From NCBI GenBank assembly GCA_963579235.1, contig CAUZFM010000079.1, positions 1 through 11,973 on the forward strand: DNA of 11,973 nucleotides, read 5' to 3'. This document shows, in pieces, positions 1 to 6,658 of the stretch. The notes below the pieces were generated by a model, which was given only the letters and a program-made list of their open reading frames with translations, made no database searches and was not told the origin of the DNA. The position numbers were made by a program, and so were the translations under genes. Each line of letters starts with the position of its first letter. Positions within the stretch are counted from its first letter, which is position 1. The DNA is from UBA1149 sp963579235. GTDB lineage: Bacteria > Desulfobacterota > Binatia > UBA1149.

Positions 1-2
1 TG

Positions 3-1103
3 GGTGAGATGTCGCTCGTGGGCCCGCGTCCAGAAGATCCCTATTTCGTAAACTTCTATTCCAACGAACATCGGGGTGTGCTCGACATGAAGCCGGGCAT
101 GATAGGGCCCAGCCAGATGGACGGGCGTGACGAGGCCGACGAATACCCCGAGGGCACCATTGATACCGAGTCCTACTACATCGAACACTTACTGCCTGAG
201 AAACTGCAGCGCGACCTTGACTACGTGCAAAATTTTTCGGTTGCTGGTGATCTCGGTTTTCTGCTGGGCGGGGTATTCAAGCTCGCACTGAGCCAGTTGA
301 AGGTAGGGTTTTTCGCTCGTAACCGCGGCCGCATTTACATGGCGTTGGGCGACCTGCTGCTCGTAATCATGGCCTATATCTTCGCGAACCTGTTGAAGAC
401 GGACTGGGTGCTCGAAGATCGGTCGATGCCTTACATAGGGGTTACCCTGCTGTGGATCACGCTGTTTCGCCCGCCGATTTTTGTATACTTTGGTCTCTAC
501 CAGCGGGCGGTGGAGAGGTTTTCCCGTCGTGATTTCGCGGCCATCATAAAGGCGGTCAGTGTGGGCTCAGCTCTGATAGTGGCCGCCGATTACTTTTCGG
601 GTTTTCGTGGGCATTCGCGGGCCATTTTCCTGATAGACTGGATGCTGGTCGTTTTTATGTTGACGATCAGTCGTTATCTCCTGCAGGCCTTTCGGGCCGG
701 CGGTGTTACTGACGGCTGGACCGGGCCGATGGTCAACGTTCTCGTTGCTGGATCGGGGCACGGGGCCGACAACATACTGCGGGCGTTGCTTGAAGATCCG
801 GATTCGCATTATATGCCCATGGGAATTATAGACCACGAGCCCGACAGCTGGGGCGGCCTCATACACGGGGTCAGGGTCATTGGCGGCGCGTCCGACATGG
901 CCATGGCCGCGAGCACTCACCAGGTTAAACTGGTGCTGGTTTCGCTGGCCGACCTCAGTCCGACCGAGGTACGCGACATTACCGAGGCCTGCAATGCGAT
1001 AGGAATCCCTTACCGGCTGCTGCCGGCTCTTTCAGGGCTGCTCGAACAGATGGATACCGGCATCCTCGATGCGATTGCTGCGGTAAGGGCGAGAGAAGCG
1101 TGA
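3..1103 (+). CDS. Polyprenyl-phosphate sugar-1-phosphate transferase fused to a FlaA1/PglF-like membrane and CoA-binding-like region (5' partial)
   Basis: The frame is open at the window edge: codons for Gly-Glu precede the Met at 9, and together they read GEMSLVGPRPE. This is the conserved interior motif of bacterial sugar transferases (PglC/WcaJ catalytic core), so the true start lies upstream. The core continues with KPGMIGPSQ (usually RPGITG-Q in the family) and an LPEKLQRDLDYV stretch. About four membrane segments follow, near 333-398, 432-500, 540-597 and 621-692. They carry FlaA1/CapD N-terminal hallmarks: FGLYQR, a later SRRD, and LIDWML followed by SRYLL. A Rossmann-like CoA-binding domain comes next (VLVAGSGHGADN near 738-776, then GIIDHEPDSWGGLIHGVRVIGG), and the protein ends there. 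Ordinary WcaJ-type enzymes have the membrane and CoA-binding parts first and the transferase last. FlaA1/PglF proteins continue into an SDR dehydratase. Here the order is reversed and the SDR is missing. The expected role is initiation of lipid-linked glycan assembly at the inner membrane. The stop overlaps the next start in a GTGA. Confidence 0.85.
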   Translation, partial: GEMSLVGPRPEDPYFVNFYSNEHRGVLDMKPGMIGPSQMDGRDEADEYPEGTIDTESYYIEHLLPEKLQRDLDYVQNFSVAGDLGFLLGGVFKLALSQLKVGFFARNRGRIYMALGDLLLVIMAYIFANLLKTDWVLEDRSMPYIGVTLLWITLFRPPIFVYFGLYQRAVERFSRRDFAAIIKAVSVGSALIVAADYFSGFRGHSRAIFLIDWMLVVFMLTISRYLLQAFRAGGVTDGWTGPMVNVLVAGSGHGADNILRALLEDPDSHYMPMGIIDHEPDSWGGLIHGVRVIGGASDMAMAASTHQVKLVLVSLADLSPTEVRDITEACNAIGIPYRLLPALSGLLEQMDTGILDAIAAVRAREA

Positions 1104-2197
1104 CCGAAAGCGATAAAACAGGGGGGGGAGTTTTGAATCCCGGAGATATGGTCCTGGTAACCGGTGGAGCTGGTTACGTGGGTAGTCACCTGGTAAGGAT
1201 GCTGCTCGCCAAGGGCTATAGGGTTCGCGTGCTTGACTGTTTTCTTTACGGTGACATGGGGCTCAAGGAGTGCTACTCAAACCCGCGCCTGGAAGTTGTT
1301 CGCGGCGATATATGTAATATCCGCGACTTGATTCGCTGTATGCGCGGCGTGAGTGCTGTCATTGCCCTGGCGGCCCTGGTCGGCGACGCTGCCTGCGAGC
1401 TGGACCAAGAAGAGACCCTGGCGATCAACGTGGAGTCGACCAAGCTTCTGAGCCAGGTCGTTCGTTTGGCCCCCGAGGTCAAGCGGGTCGTGTTCGCTTC
1501 GTCGTGCAGCGTGTACGGGGCCAACGAGGGATTGGTTCTCAACGAGGGTTCGGTTCTGAACCCGGTTTCGTTTTACGCCCGTAGCCGAATCGTTTCGGAA
1601 GGAATACTGAACTCCGAACTCGAAGATTGCTCAGTGGTGACGCTGAGGCTTGGCACCGTCTTTGGTACCTCGCCGAGGATGAGGCTGGACTTGATGGTCA
1701 ACACCATGACAGCGCGGGCGCTTTCGGGTGGCAAGGTGACCGTGATGGGTGGCGAAGCGTGGCGACCCCATGTACACGTGCAGGATGTGGCGAGGGCTTT
1801 TCTTACGGCCGCAGAAGCCCCGTCTGAAGAAGTATCGGGAGAGATTTTCAACGTTGGAGGCAACTCCCAGAATCACACCGTCGGCGAGACCGCCGACATC
1901 GTAGCCGCGGCACTCCCTGACCTGGGCATAGCGGTGGAGCACGTAGCCGCGGTCGATGATCTGCGGAGTTACAAGGTCAGTTTTGACAAGATCGAGTACG
2001 TTTTGAAGTTCAAACCCAAGTACTCGGTGCAACGGGGTGTTGAACAGCTGCGGGGCTTACTGTCGGGAGGGGCTCTTGAAGTCGACGACCCGGTCTATTC
2101 CAACCTCATTTATCTCAGGCAGTACGGCTTCGGGGGTAAACGCGTAGACCTCGAAGGCGAGAATGAAGGCCGCAAGGAGATCGCCGAGTCGGCATAG
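1100..2197 (+). CDS. Extended SDR, NAD-dependent sugar epimerase/dehydratase family, with YxxxR instead of YxxxK
   Basis: This is a soluble 365-residue extended SDR, probably acting on a nucleotide sugar. The N-terminal Rossmann motif TGGAGYVG is at residues 21-28, followed by an acidic residue after beta-2 (D46), a GDI at 69-71, and SSCSVYG at 134-140 with the catalytic Ser. The active-site Tyr is Y159 in YARSR, so the usual catalytic Lys is Arg163. A C-terminal substrate domain follows, including RPHVHVQDVARAF and FNVGG. The size suits the family, with a modest C-terminal tail. The GTG at 1100 was chosen because it overlaps the previous stop by 4 bases (GTGA), which suggests translational coupling. 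Alternatives are the TTG at 1133 and the ATG at 1148, both still upstream of the Rossmann motif. An 8-G run lies between the GTG start and the Rossmann motif. Exact substrate and reaction (4-epimerase, reductase or other) cannot be read from sequence. Confidence 0.85.
   Translation: MTESDKTGGGVLNPGDMVLVTGGAGYVGSHLVRMLLAKGYRVRVLDCFLYGDMGLKECYSNPRLEVVRGDICNIRDLIRCMRGVSAVIALAALVGDAACELDQEETLAINVESTKLLSQVVRLAPEVKRVVFASSCSVYGANEGLVLNEGSVLNPVSFYARSRIVSEGILNSELEDCSVVTLRLGTVFGTSPRMRLDLMVNTMTARALSGGKVTVMGGEAWRPHVHVQDVARAFLTAAEAPSEEVSGEIFNVGGNSQNHTVGETADIVAAALPDLGIAVEHVAAVDDLRSYKVSFDKIEYVLKFKPKYSVQRGVEQLRGLLSGGALEVDDPVYSNLIYLRQYGFGGKRVDLEGENEGRKEIAESA
1121..1128 (+). repeat. Homopolymeric tract of eight G near the 5' end of the SDR gene
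   Basis: Eight consecutive G bases cover codons 8 to 10 of the SDR gene, upstream of its NAD-binding motif. A gain or loss of one base would shift the frame relative to the GTG start at 1100. TTG 1133 and ATG 1148 lie beyond the tract and could still give a product. Such tracts can cause slipped-strand phase variation and are also common sites of sequencing error. Only the tract itself is observed. Confidence 0.9.
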
Positions 2198-2272
2198 CAG
2201 GTTTTTGCCGGTGGCCACCTCCACAACGGGGAACGGGCCGCTGACCGGGCAGGAATACCCTCGGGAAGTTCA

Positions 2273-3319
2273 ATGGATCGATCGTCCAGCACCAGGGTCG
2301 GCTTGGTAGGAGCCGGCATCATCTCGGGTGTACACGTACCCTACATTCGCAAAGCCGGTGCCGACGTCGTCGCGATAGCCGATGCCAATCTTGGTGCCGC
2401 TAATGATCTCGCTGATCGTTTTGACGTGCAGAGAACTTACGCTGATACGGGTTCGATGCTCGCGGCGGAAGAACTCGACGTCGTCCACGTCTTGACGCCG
2501 CCGCATACCCACGCCGAAGTCGCCGTAAGCGCGCTGGAGGCCGGTGTGCACGTGGTGGTGGAAAAGCCAGCCGCGGTATCGGTAGAAGAAGTTGACCGCA
2601 TGGTCTCCGCCGCCAACAAGGCTGGTCGAATGCTTTGCGTTGATCACAATCGGCTGTTTGACCCCGTCATGCTCGAAGCGCGGCGGCTCGTTGCAGACGG
2701 TGTACTCGGTGACCTCGTGGGCGTGGAGAGCTACCAGGCTGGCCACGCGAGCGAACGAGCATGGCTGTCCCAGCTCACCGGTGGGGGCCTGGGCGACCTG
2801 CTTCCACACCCGCTGTACCTGCAACTGGCTTTCCTGGGTCCGGTCGATGAACTCCAGGCCTGGGCTTTTGATCGAAGGGACGGAAAAGGTCCGCGCGAGC
2901 TACGGGTGCTGATGAAATCAGGCGACGTGAGTGGGGTGTTGACCATTTCGATGAACGCCTACCCGCAGAGCAACACGCTCAGGCTTTATGGAACGCGCAT
3001 GACCGTGGACGTGAACCTGAACAACATGACCATCATCAGGCGTGTCGTCCGCAACGTGCCAAAGCTGATTGGCAAGTCTCTACCAAATCTCGAAGAGGCT
3101 TGGCAGCTGTTTTCACAGACGGGGCGCAGTACGATCGAATTCCTGACTGGAAAAACCAGGTTCTATCCCGGTATGGGAAATCTCCTTTCTCGCTTTTATT
3201 CCGCGGTGGACGAGGGCGGTGAGTCGCCGGTGAGCGTGGATGAAGCCCGCGCAGTGGTCGATGTCACGCAGCAGATCTGGGCGGCGATAGCCGATGGCGG
3301 CGACGGGGCTGGCCGGTGA
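2273..3319 (+). CDS. Gfo/Idh/MocA-family NAD(P)-dependent oxidoreductase
   Basis: This 348-residue protein is of normal length for the family. The N-terminal Rossmann domain has GAGIIS at residues 13-18, followed by a region predicted to bind the nicotinamide cofactor. The family motif EKP is at 97-99, where K98 is the usual catalytic lysine. In the C-terminal alpha/beta domain, GGGLGDLLPHP places D175 and H179 in the DxxxH arrangement typical of the family active site. No signal peptide is visible, so it should be cytoplasmic. In polysaccharide loci such enzymes typically oxidise or reduce a nucleotide sugar, for example at C3, or act with an aminotransferase or acyltransferase. No such partner is seen here, but SDR genes flank it on both sides. 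The ATG start at 2273 has a weak GGAAG about 5 bases upstream. It follows the largest gap in the window (75 bp) and overlaps the next gene by 4 bases. Confidence 0.88.
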   Translation: MDRSSSTRVGLVGAGIISGVHVPYIRKAGADVVAIADANLGAANDLADRFDVQRTYADTGSMLAAEELDVVHVLTPPHTHAEVAVSALEAGVHVVVEKPAAVSVEEVDRMVSAANKAGRMLCVDHNRLFDPVMLEARRLVADGVLGDLVGVESYQAGHASERAWLSQLTGGGLGDLLPHPLYLQLAFLGPVDELQAWAFDRRDGKGPRELRVLMKSGDVSGVLTISMNAYPQSNTLRLYGTRMTVDVNLNNMTIIRRVVRNVPKLIGKSLPNLEEAWQLFSQTGRSTIEFLTGKTRFYPGMGNLLSRFYSAVDEGGESPVSVDEARAVVDVTQQIWAAIADGGDGAGR

Positions 3320-4296
3320 AGATCTTCGTTACCGGTGCGACGGGTTTTCTCGGGGCCCGCATTGTCACCCGACTGTGTGAAGCCGGCCACGAAGTGGCAG
3401 CGCTGGTGCGCGCCGGTTCTGACGGTACGGAGCTCGAACGGCAGGGCGCGACCGTTGTTGTTGGCGAACTCGAAGACATTGACGGGTTCGCCGCTTCGCT
3501 GCAGGGCTGTGGTGGGGTGATTCACGCTGGCGCGCACGTGCAGACCAGCGGCGACTGGGGAGTTTTTCACAACAGCAATGTGCTGGGCACTCACCGGCTG
3601 ATAGAAGCCTCGCTGGCCGCAGGTGCACGGCGTTTTGTGCACGTGAGTTCGCTCGGCATATTTGACCTTGGCCGGGGACACTCGGAAATCGAGGTCGACG
3701 AAGAACGAGACTATGACCGCAAGCCGCTGTTGAGGGGACACTACACCCGCTCAAAAATTCATGCCGATCGCGCGGCGATGGCTGCGCTCAAGTCCGGTGC
3801 CCCTGTTGTGGTTGTCAGGCCCGGGGTCCTCTACGGACCTGGCCGGCCGCTGTTCAGGGGCCGTGTAAGCAAGCGCCTGGGGCCCCTGCGGTTGGTTGCC
3901 AGTCGCTCATCTTACCCGGTACCAATCTGTTACGTAGAAAACGCCGCTGACGCACTGGTCCTCGCGGCCACGACCCCCGGGGTGGACGGACAGGTTTTTA
4001 ACCTCGTCGATGAAAGTTCGCTCAGGCAGCGAGAGTACTTCGCCCTGCTGGCCGCGGCCGAGTCGTCGGGGGCGAGGGTGGTGTACCTGCCGCCGGCATT
4101 ACTGCTACCCGCGATAAGAGCCGTGGCTTTTCTCTTCAAGCTGCTCAAGCGCCGGCAATGGACACCCGCCTACCAGTTTGAGCGATCCGCCAGGAACGCA
4201 CGTTACTCGAGCACGCGGGCCCGTGAGATCCTGGGCTGGTCACCCGCTGTTGCCACCGACGAGGCACTGCGTCGATCGGTGGACGCGGGAAAATGA
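3316..4296 (+). CDS. Extended SDR, NAD(P)-dependent epimerase/reductase (3-beta-HSD-like)
   Basis: This 326-residue SDR has a complete set of motifs. The N-terminal TGATGFLG (residues 6-13) binds the cofactor, SS at 111-112 supplies the catalytic Ser, and YTRSK at 143-147 gives Tyr and Lys. RPGVLYGPG follows, as in 4-epimerase, 4-reductase and 3-beta-hydroxysteroid-dehydrogenase-like branches. A hydrophobic stretch near residues 256-274, ending in a basic KLLKRRQ, could sit on the membrane and resembles a feature of the 3-beta-HSD-like branch. The GTG start at 3316 overlaps the preceding stop by 4 bases (GTGA), and the gene's own stop overlaps the next start (ATGA). Unlike the SDR at 1100-2197, its YxxxK motif is intact, so the two are not duplicates with the same catalytic state. 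The likely role is reduction or epimerisation of a nucleotide sugar or lipid-linked sugar; the substrate is unknown. Confidence 0.85.
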   Translation: MKIFVTGATGFLGARIVTRLCEAGHEVAALVRAGSDGTELERQGATVVVGELEDIDGFAASLQGCGGVIHAGAHVQTSGDWGVFHNSNVLGTHRLIEASLAAGARRFVHVSSLGIFDLGRGHSEIEVDEERDYDRKPLLRGHYTRSKIHADRAAMAALKSGAPVVVVRPGVLYGPGRPLFRGRVSKRLGPLRLVASRSSYPVPICYVENAADALVLAATTPGVDGQVFNLVDESSLRQREYFALLAAAESSGARVVYLPPALLLPAIRAVAFLFKLLKRRQWTPAYQFERSARNARYSSTRAREILGWSPAVATDEALRRSVDAGK

Positions 4297-5537
4297 AAGT
4301 CCTTTTCCTCGAGGCTTCATCCGGGCACGTGGTCGGTGGGTCTCTGACCGGGATGGTGCATCTCATCAGTGGACTGGACCGGTCCCGCTACGAACCGGTA
4401 GTTGTCCTTTACGAGGACAAGGAAGTCGTCGAGGAACTCCGCCAGCTGGGGGTACGCGTCATCGTTTTCAACAAGCGACGCTTGCCCCGGGACCACGGCT
4501 TGCACACAAATCCCAGCTATCGCCGGGTCAAGTCGATTTCGGCGGTCGCTTCGGCCATGCAGTTCGTGCGCCGGGCAGGCAACTTCGTCTTTGAAACCCT
4601 GCCCACGGCCTTGAGGTTGTCACGGGTGCTTTCGGCCGAGAAACCAGACCTCGTTCACGTGTGCAACGGTTACAGGGCCAACCTTGATGCGATCGTGGCC
4701 GCGCGGCTGTGCCGTATCCCTTGCGTGGTGCACAGCAAGGGCTTCGACAAGCACTCGTTCGTAGAGCGCGGCCTGGCCGGCGGTGTCGCAGCCTCTATCT
4801 GTATGACCGAGGCTATTAAGAGCCACTGCGTGTCGCAGGGAATACGTCCCCCGGCTTACCACGTGATCTACGATGGCCTCGATCTCGAACGCTTCAGGCC
4901 GAAGAAACCTTTCGGCGAAATAAGGCGCGAATTTGGCGTAGGAGCCGACGGCAGGCTGGTCGTGGTTGTCGGCAACCTGCAGGAGTGGAAGGGGCAGATA
5001 GTAGTTCTCGAGGCGTTGCTTCTTCTCAAGGAAAGGATTCCCGCTTTGACCGTCGCCCTGGTCGGTGGAGTGCACAGGAGTGGGCATGATTACGCGGAGC
5101 GCTGTCGGCGTTTCGTGGAAGAACACGAATTATCCTCGAGGGTTCTTTTCACCGGTGCGCGCGGCGATGTCCCCGACGTGATGGCTGCGGCCGACGTGGT
5201 CGTTCATAGCTCGGTGCGCGGCGAGCCTTTTGGTCGCGTGATAATCGAAGCCATGGCCGTCGGAACCCCGGTGGTCGCCACGAGGGCGGGGGGTGTACCC
5301 GAGTTCGTGCATCAAGAAAAGGACGGGCTCCTGGTCGAGCCTGGCGACCCCACGGCGCTGGCCGACGCCCTTGTGTCAATACTCGAGAACGGCGAAGTCG
5401 CGCAAGCACTTGCCCTCGGCGGACGGGCTAACGCGGAACTTTTTTCACTGCAACGGCACGTAGATAGCATCTGCGCTGTTTATGACGGCGTGATCGAGCG
5501 CTATCATGGTAACCCGGGGCACGGCGTCCGGGCCTGA
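4293..5537 (+). CDS. GT4-family glycosyltransferase (GT-B fold)
   Basis: This 414-residue protein is predicted to transfer a sugar from a nucleotide sugar to a growing lipid-linked oligosaccharide on the cytoplasmic side. The N-terminal half begins with MKVLFLEASSGHVVGGSLTG, a Gly-rich acceptor-side loop typical of GT4 enzymes. The C-terminal half holds the donor site: GNLQEWKG with K233, and the E-x7-E motif from E311 to E319 (GEPFGRVIIEAMA), followed by GTPVVATRAGGVPEFV. YDGLDLERF is the usual linker between the halves. The length is normal. The start is the ATG overlapping the previous stop (ATGA), and the gene ends 14 bp before the HPr-kinase-like gene. Sugar specificity and linkage cannot be predicted from these motifs. 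Confidence 0.9.
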   Translation: MKVLFLEASSGHVVGGSLTGMVHLISGLDRSRYEPVVVLYEDKEVVEELRQLGVRVIVFNKRRLPRDHGLHTNPSYRRVKSISAVASAMQFVRRAGNFVFETLPTALRLSRVLSAEKPDLVHVCNGYRANLDAIVAARLCRIPCVVHSKGFDKHSFVERGLAGGVAASICMTEAIKSHCVSQGIRPPAYHVIYDGLDLERFRPKKPFGEIRREFGVGADGRLVVVVGNLQEWKGQIVVLEALLLLKERIPALTVALVGGVHRSGHDYAERCRRFVEEHELSSRVLFTGARGDVPDVMAAADVVVHSSVRGEPFGRVIIEAMAVGTPVVATRAGGVPEFVHQEKDGLLVEPGDPTALADALVSILENGEVAQALALGGRANAELFSLQRHVDSICAVYDGVIERYHGNPGHGVRA

Positions 5538-5551
5538 AGCGGGCCTGCAAC

Positions 5552-6658
5552 ATGTTGAATCAGCAAGGTGAAGCACTGCGCTTGGCGCTGCACGGGGTGC
5601 GGCTGGACCTCTACAGCGACTCGGTACTTTTCCGTGACTACGCCTCGTCCGTTTTTCAGAGGCTGCTGGTAGAAGACTCCAGCCCACCCGACCTGGTCTC
5701 GCGCCTGACCTGGTGTGAGGGAAAACCGCCGCGTTCTCCGCGCGAGGTCTTCAGCCTCGGAGACTGGGAACGACAGCCCGACCGGGATCTATACCTGAAG
5801 GGTGGCCAGGCTTGGTGGATGCGCATAGATGATTTTGCCAACCTGAAGCTGCACGTCGACGCGTCGGGCACACCGACCTCGCTGGAAGGTAAATATTATT
5901 TTCGCCTGGGTGAGCGGAAGGGGGTGGAGTGGCTGCGTCGGCTTCGCCACCGGCGACGTCTTGATGCCCTGATGTCGCATCGCTTCAGCACCTTGGCCTA
6001 CTATCTATTTTACCACCCTGTGCTGTGGCGGTTGAGTCGCCAGCAGGGCTGGCATGTTCTCCACGGGGGGGCGGTGCGCACCCCGTCGGGCACGGCCTTG
6101 CTCACGGGTATGCCCGGCTGTGGTAAGTCCACCCTGGCGGTGTCCATGCTTGGCGTGGACGGGTCGGCGATGCTGTCGGACAACCTGGTGCTCTACAATG
6201 CTTCGCAGGTGCTTGCCTGCCCCGAGACGGTGTTACTTGATTCGCACAGCCTGGCCCTTGCCGGGGCCGGGGCTCAACAGGTGGTAGCAACTGGGGAGGG
6301 GCGGGTTTTTGCACGCGACGGGTACGTGCCTGCAGAGATCGAAATGAACCCCTGCGAACCGGCTGCTATTTTTTCGGTCGAACGGGGCAGTCACACTTTG
6401 CTCAAAAGAATTGACGCGTCTGCCTGCGTAGAACGCATGTTCGCCGGTAATACCATGGCCCAGGAAGTGCGCCGCATCGGTATCATGGGCGAGGTGCTCG
6501 ACCTCGCGGCTGAAACCTCGGCGCCCGACGCCCGCGTCGATGCCGAACAGCTGTCATCTCGGGTGCCGTGTTTCAGCTTGCAGATCGGGCCGGAGGAAAA
6601 GCTGGAGGAGCTGGTAAAGGGGCTTATTGTCCCCGCTATGGAGCAGCCGGGTGGCTGA
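5552..6658 (+). CDS. HPr kinase-like P-loop protein in a polysaccharide operon
   Basis: This 368-residue protein has two parts. The first 165 or so residues show no motif I recognise. The C-terminal part has LHGGAVRTPSGTALLTG leading into a Walker A loop, GMPGCGKST at residues 186-194 with K192. This arrangement, a strand-turn unit just before the P-loop, is typical of HPr(Ser) kinase/phosphorylase C-terminal domains and their relatives. A further motif SDN (209-211, DNLVLY) sits where HPr kinases usually have DD, so one acidic residue is Asn. The bacterial HPr kinase signature and a partner HPr gene are not seen. Related orphan kinases of unknown substrate are known from glycan and other gene clusters. 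It may phosphorylate a sugar or protein, or act as a regulator. The ATG at 5552 lacks a strong ribosome site, and the 3' end overlaps the flippase start by 8 bp. Another ATP-binding family is possible. Confidence 0.7.
   Translation: MLNQQGEALRLALHGVRLDLYSDSVLFRDYASSVFQRLLVEDSSPPDLVSRLTWCEGKPPRSPREVFSLGDWERQPDRDLYLKGGQAWWMRIDDFANLKLHVDASGTPTSLEGKYYFRLGERKGVEWLRRLRHRRRLDALMSHRFSTLAYYLFYHPVLWRLSRQQGWHVLHGGAVRTPSGTALLTGMPGCGKSTLAVSMLGVDGSAMLSDNLVLYNASQVLACPETVLLDSHSLALAGAGAQQVVATGEGRVFARDGYVPAEIEMNPCEPAAIFSVERGSHTLLKRIDASACVERMFAGNTMAQEVRRIGIMGEVLDLAAETSAPDARVDAEQLSSRVPCFSLQIGPEEKLEELVKGLIVPAMEQPGG
6640..6643 (+). promoter_or_regulatory. Ribosome binding site GGAG for the flippase, deciding the start at 6651
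   Basis: A GGAG lies 7 bases before the GTG at 6651, inside the end of the upstream gene. It favours this GTG over the in-frame TTG at 6627, which would only add eight residues. Confidence 0.6.

Noticed and set aside
1651..1666. Sigma-54-like pattern TGGCAC followed by TTGG
   Set aside because: It is inside the first SDR gene and lacks the GC step at -12, so chance is the simplest explanation.
2210..2219. Perfect 10-base palindrome GGTGGCCACC in the 75 bp gap
   Set aside because: It has no loop, no following T-run and no second copy, so neither a terminator nor an operator is supported.
2270..2824. Long open frame on the minus strand (184 codons)
   Set aside because: It is antisense to the well-supported Gfo/Idh/MocA gene, has no recognisable motif, and GC-rich coding DNA often leaves the opposite strand open.
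3196..3741. Long open frame on the minus strand (181 codons)
   Set aside because: It lies opposite the 3' end of the oxidoreductase and the second SDR, and reads as low-information sequence without domain features.
6065..6071. Seven-G run in the HPr-kinase-like gene
   Set aside because: It is shorter than the 8-G tract and falls inside the conserved HGGAV region before the P-loop, where a slip would destroy the gene, so I do not read it as a designed switch.
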